Shown in pieces: positions 56,692 to 59,796 of a DNA stretch of 59,796 nucleotides; position 1 is the first letter of the stretch; each line of letters begins with the position of its first letter. The notes under the pieces are model-generated. The model saw only the letters and a program-made list of their open reading frames with translations, was not told the DNA's origin and did not search any database. The position numbers and the translations under genes were made by a program. The stretch is from Prorocentrum cordatum (lineage: Eukaryota > Sar > Dinophyceae > Prorocentrales > Prorocentraceae): assembly GCA_963575745.1 (NCBI GenBank), contig CAUYUJ010015752.1, positions 56,834 through 116,629 of the forward strand, read 5' to 3'.

Positions 56692-57448
56692 TTGAAGGAA
56701 TTCCGTGCCCCTTCGCTGCGTACTTTCCAGCATCGGAGCGTAGTCTCTTTATTGGCAGATGTTCGTCGACTATTTTCAGTGACGGCGGGTGCGCGCGTGT
56801 GGGCATCATGTCTGCGCGAATCGAACAAACAAATGTTTGAACCACACGTTCAGGCAAATTCAATTGGCGACGGGACGTGTCACATTTCACGAAGTAATGC
56901 TCAGCGCATCACGAGTCGAAGAAGGGACGCCAAACTATCGAAGCGATGGCGGGGCTGCATACGTACACTCAACCCGCCCTTCATGGGTCTGGAGCGGACA
57001 GGCGTGTCTGTAGTGCCAGAAGTAACACTAAATCGTGATTGAGCAGTCTCCATCATATGGGCAGCCTTCATCCCAGACTGTTCCATAAGGGTGAGGAGCT
57101 CGCCCAACCGCATCAATACGTGTCCGAACAATTGAAAACGTACCGTGCTGTCCTAGTTTGAACTACGGAAATTGCGCCCCAAGCTAAGGGAGGCAGCGAT
57201 CGCTATGATGGCACATTAGGGCGCTGCAAAGCCAGTGGGTGTTGACGTTACGAAGCAGAGAGCGCATTGCAGTCATTAGTCTTCAATGCTGTACTTTTCT
57301 AAGAAGGTTTACTTGATACAAGAAGCTCGAAGAACACGGGTATCGTGCATCAGGATGTTGCAAGCCCATTGGTAAGCACGGGAAGCCAGAAGGTAATGAC
57401 ATATGCTCAGGTGTTGTCAGAAATGCCCCAGATACGTCAGTCTTCTTT
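56692..57448. other. No gene seen
   Basis: Less GC-rich, mixed DNA with short frames on both strands. Confidence 0.45.
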
Positions 57449-58525
57449 TTCCCGGAAAGGGCAAAGGCCCAGGGTTCTCTTTTAGTATGTAAACATAGTT
57501 CCCCGTGCCCAACTTGAAGGAGGCCGGCGAAATTTTTCCCTGATAAATATCGAGGTCGAAGGAGGCCGGCGAAATTATTTTTGAGGATGTCTCGAGCGAA
57601 ACGCTTGTTTTTGAAATCCCGATCGATAAATCACAGGGTGCGGGCCACTTTTTCGTGTGTTGAGGATGTCTCGAGCGAAACGCTTGCTCCGCAGAGTTTG
57701 CCGAGGATGTCTCGAGCGAAACGCTTGTTTTGCAGAGCCGACCGCGACGCGGAAAAGCGCCCCGCGCGAAGGAATTTCGATGATGTCTCGACTAATTCCT
57801 TTGTTTTTGTACGATTTCCTGGAATTTTGGCAGGATGTCTCGAGCGAAATGCACGACCCCACCCTAGCACGACCATACCCCAGCACGACCACACCCCAGC
57901 ACGACCAGACCCCAGCACGACCCCACCCCAGCACGACCCCACCCCAGCACGACCATACCCCAGCACGACCACACCCCAGCACGACCCGACCCCAGCACGA
58001 CCCTACCCCAGCAAGACCACACCCCAGCACGACCACACCCCAGCACGACCTCACCACAGCACGACCACACCCCAGCACGACCACGCCCCAGCACGACCAC
58101 GCCCCAGCACGACCACGCCCCAGCACGACCACCCCCCAGCACGACTACCCCCCCAGCACGACCAACCCCATATTACGACCACAGCACGACCCCCCCAGCA
58201 CGACCACACCCCAGCACGACCACTCCCCAGCACGACCACACCCCAGCACGACCACACCCCAGCACGACCGCACCCAGTCGCACCCCCGTGGAATGTTTCG
58301 TGGCGTGTCTGGTTGAGTGGTTGCCTGTTCGTGGGGTGTCTCGTGGAATGTTTCACGGGGTGTCTCGTGGAATGTTTCGTGAGGTGTCGTCGTGAGGTGT
58401 CTCGTGGGATGTTTCGCGGGGTGTCTCGTGGGATGTTTCGTGAGATGTCGCCCAGTTGGGTATCGTGAAAACGTGACCATGCTGCACATGTCTTTATCCC
58501 TTTCCGGGTTCGTGGGTCCATCATG
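57449..58525 (+). mobile_element. Modular repeat family, copy L
   Basis: Left loop AAAG; long-left modules; satellite about 57855-58272; right end CGTGACC type. Confidence 0.9.
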
Positions 58526-59067
58526 TTTGTTGACACGTGTTCGTCCCAATCGTTTTCCGAAGTAGCAGGCTCATGTGGTCAACCAGGGAGCGGCGTATCA
58601 TTTGACAATGGTTGAGGTTTTGTCGATAGTGAGTCGGAGGCCCAACGTGCGGCGCATACACAGCCGCGTGAAGAGCGCGTGTCAGTTGTTTCAGCTTATG
58701 AAAATCGTGACGTGTGTTGTCGTGATTGCATTGTGATCACGTGAGGGGAGTCTGTTTTTCTCATTTGATTGTTGCGACCATTTCGGAATAGCATTGGTCA
58801 ACGCGTCATGGTGCGGCATGGCCATGGCTGTCACCATAGCATGCGGAACGTAGCTGTGTCCGAAGGCGAGTTCTCGCATATCCTGCACCGCGATGTGTTC
58901 GGATCTGTGGGGTGGTTAGTTGCTTTGGCCCCCTGCTTCTGCGCTCTGCCTCGCGCCCCTCCTTCCCCGCACGCGCCTGCCTTTAGCTGCTCGGGTGCTC
59001 GGCTGCTGCTGGACCGCCGTGGGGCCTCGGGCACTGAACACGTGGCCACACAAAGTAGTCAATCAGC
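58526..59067. other. No gene seen
   Basis: Mixed DNA without a recognised ORF. Confidence 0.45.
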
Positions 59068-59231
59068 AAGGGCTCCCACGAGGGCGCGAAGTTATTCGCG
59101 CTTCGCGGTCCTCGTTCCTTCTCCCCCTCCTCCTCGTCCTCCTTTTCTCCCTTTGGGAGGGCGGCGCGAGAGCGCGAAGTTATTCGCGCGCCGCGCTTCG
59201 CGCAGCGCGAAGCGCGAAGCTGGGAGCCCTT
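59068..59231. mobile_element. MITE-like foldback element, copy 3
   Basis: AAGGGCTCCC and GGGAGCCCTT ends. The left GCGCGAAGTTATTCGCGCTT block is shortened. No target duplication visible (flanks CAATCAGC and GCGCACGT). Confidence 0.82.
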
Positions 59232-59796
59232 GCGCACGTGACTCGTGCCAATGCACCTGGTGAGTGCTGTCATCGCCGCGTGCGATTTCAGTGTCTGCGG
59301 TGTGGGCTCGTTCGACGGGGGAGGGGAGGGAGTGCCGCGAGGGGCTGGGAGGGGGCACGGGGCGCCCTGACACAGACAGCATGCTTTACGGTGCGGCAGG
59401 GACATTGAACTGGAAGCAACACTTGGACCCTTGTTGGCCTGGACGCGTTTGAGGGTCCTCGAGTCCAGCTTCGCCAGGGGCAGAGGCAACGAGCACACCA
59501 GCCGGCGCACGCCCGGGTGGCGGAGATCATTGGGATCCGTGCGGGGCACGAGAGAATTGGCGAATTTGGTCCTCTCGGACGCAGCAGGGAGAGCACGGAC
59601 AGCAAAGGGAGCACGAGACAGGCGCGGCAGGAGGGGCAGCACGGGGGTTACCAGAAGGGGGGGCGGCAATCGTGGCCCGGGCTGGTCCCAGTGGGGAGCG
59701 ACTTGGCCAAATTTGGCACCAATGCCAGGGGGCCACATGCGAACCCTACCCCTACCCCCCCCCGATTTCTGAGGGGGAGGGTGGGGTTCACTTCGC
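59232..59796. other. No confident gene
   Basis: Frames open on both strands over 59260-59740. The end has paired CCCTACCCC and GGGGAGGGTGGGG blocks (about 59744-59787). Confidence 0.35.

Noticed and set aside
19977-58272. Long open frames of His-Pro-Ser-Thr-Gln-Asp or Trp-Ser-Cys-Gly-Val composition in several frames
   Set aside because: The 16-bp unit has no stop in any frame and is not a multiple of three, so each strand reads endlessly as a 16-residue cycle. The similar products in three frames show repeat, not coding.

Overview
This window is eukaryotic nuclear DNA, most probably from a dinoflagellate. The species cannot be named from the sequence. Grounds: no compact gene array or bacterial signals; GC-rich sequence packed with kilobase-scale simple repeats; and degenerate non-LTR retrotransposons whose reverse transcriptase (RT), RNase H and terminal cysteine region resemble, from general knowledge of the family, the LINEs abundant in dinoflagellate genomes. 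No complete, confidently functional host gene was found. Nearly all long open frames are by-products of repeats. There is one 100-N assembly gap (44697-44796).

Layout. 1-1335: start of a minus-strand LINE (decayed ORF1, then the first 90 codons of an endonuclease ORF running off the window). 1336-4400: GAG, GAT and GAC repeats and CA-rich DNA. 4930-6087: broken coiled-coil ORF. 6235-6655: minisatellites. About 7308-13027: frameshifted plus-strand LINE with RT, RNase H and a terminal Cys region. 13190-19100: tandem, trinucleotide and direct repeats and the first hairpin-rich MITE. 19600-59000 is dominated by an unusual non-coding modular repeat family (called here copies A-L, plus partial copies). 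Between its copies lie a 1.2-kb GGT array, a 10-bp satellite, an inverted-repeat element with four internal hairpin units (25784-26691), 1.2 kb of CA repeat, a minus-strand RT pseudogene split by the second MITE, three small foldback elements, and a few short ORFs.

The modular family is the most interesting content. A full copy has a left end with CCCGGAAAGGGC and a small hairpin, then AT-richer subrepeats, then repeats containing GATGTCTCGAGCGAAACGC, then a 16-bp satellite array, then 24-bp GT-rich repeats, and a right end carrying CCCTTTCCGGG and finishing in CATCATG. All copies point the same way, several are head-to-tail, one is flanked by a perfect 55-bp direct repeat, and the order of variants inside the satellite is shared between copies. 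No protein is encoded in it. An 0.85-kb near-palindrome beside the gap contains the only inverted copy and may be an assembly or read artefact.

There is no operon or pathway to describe. The biology is mobile-element accumulation, nesting and local amplification. Protein calls come from reading translations by eye, without any database search.
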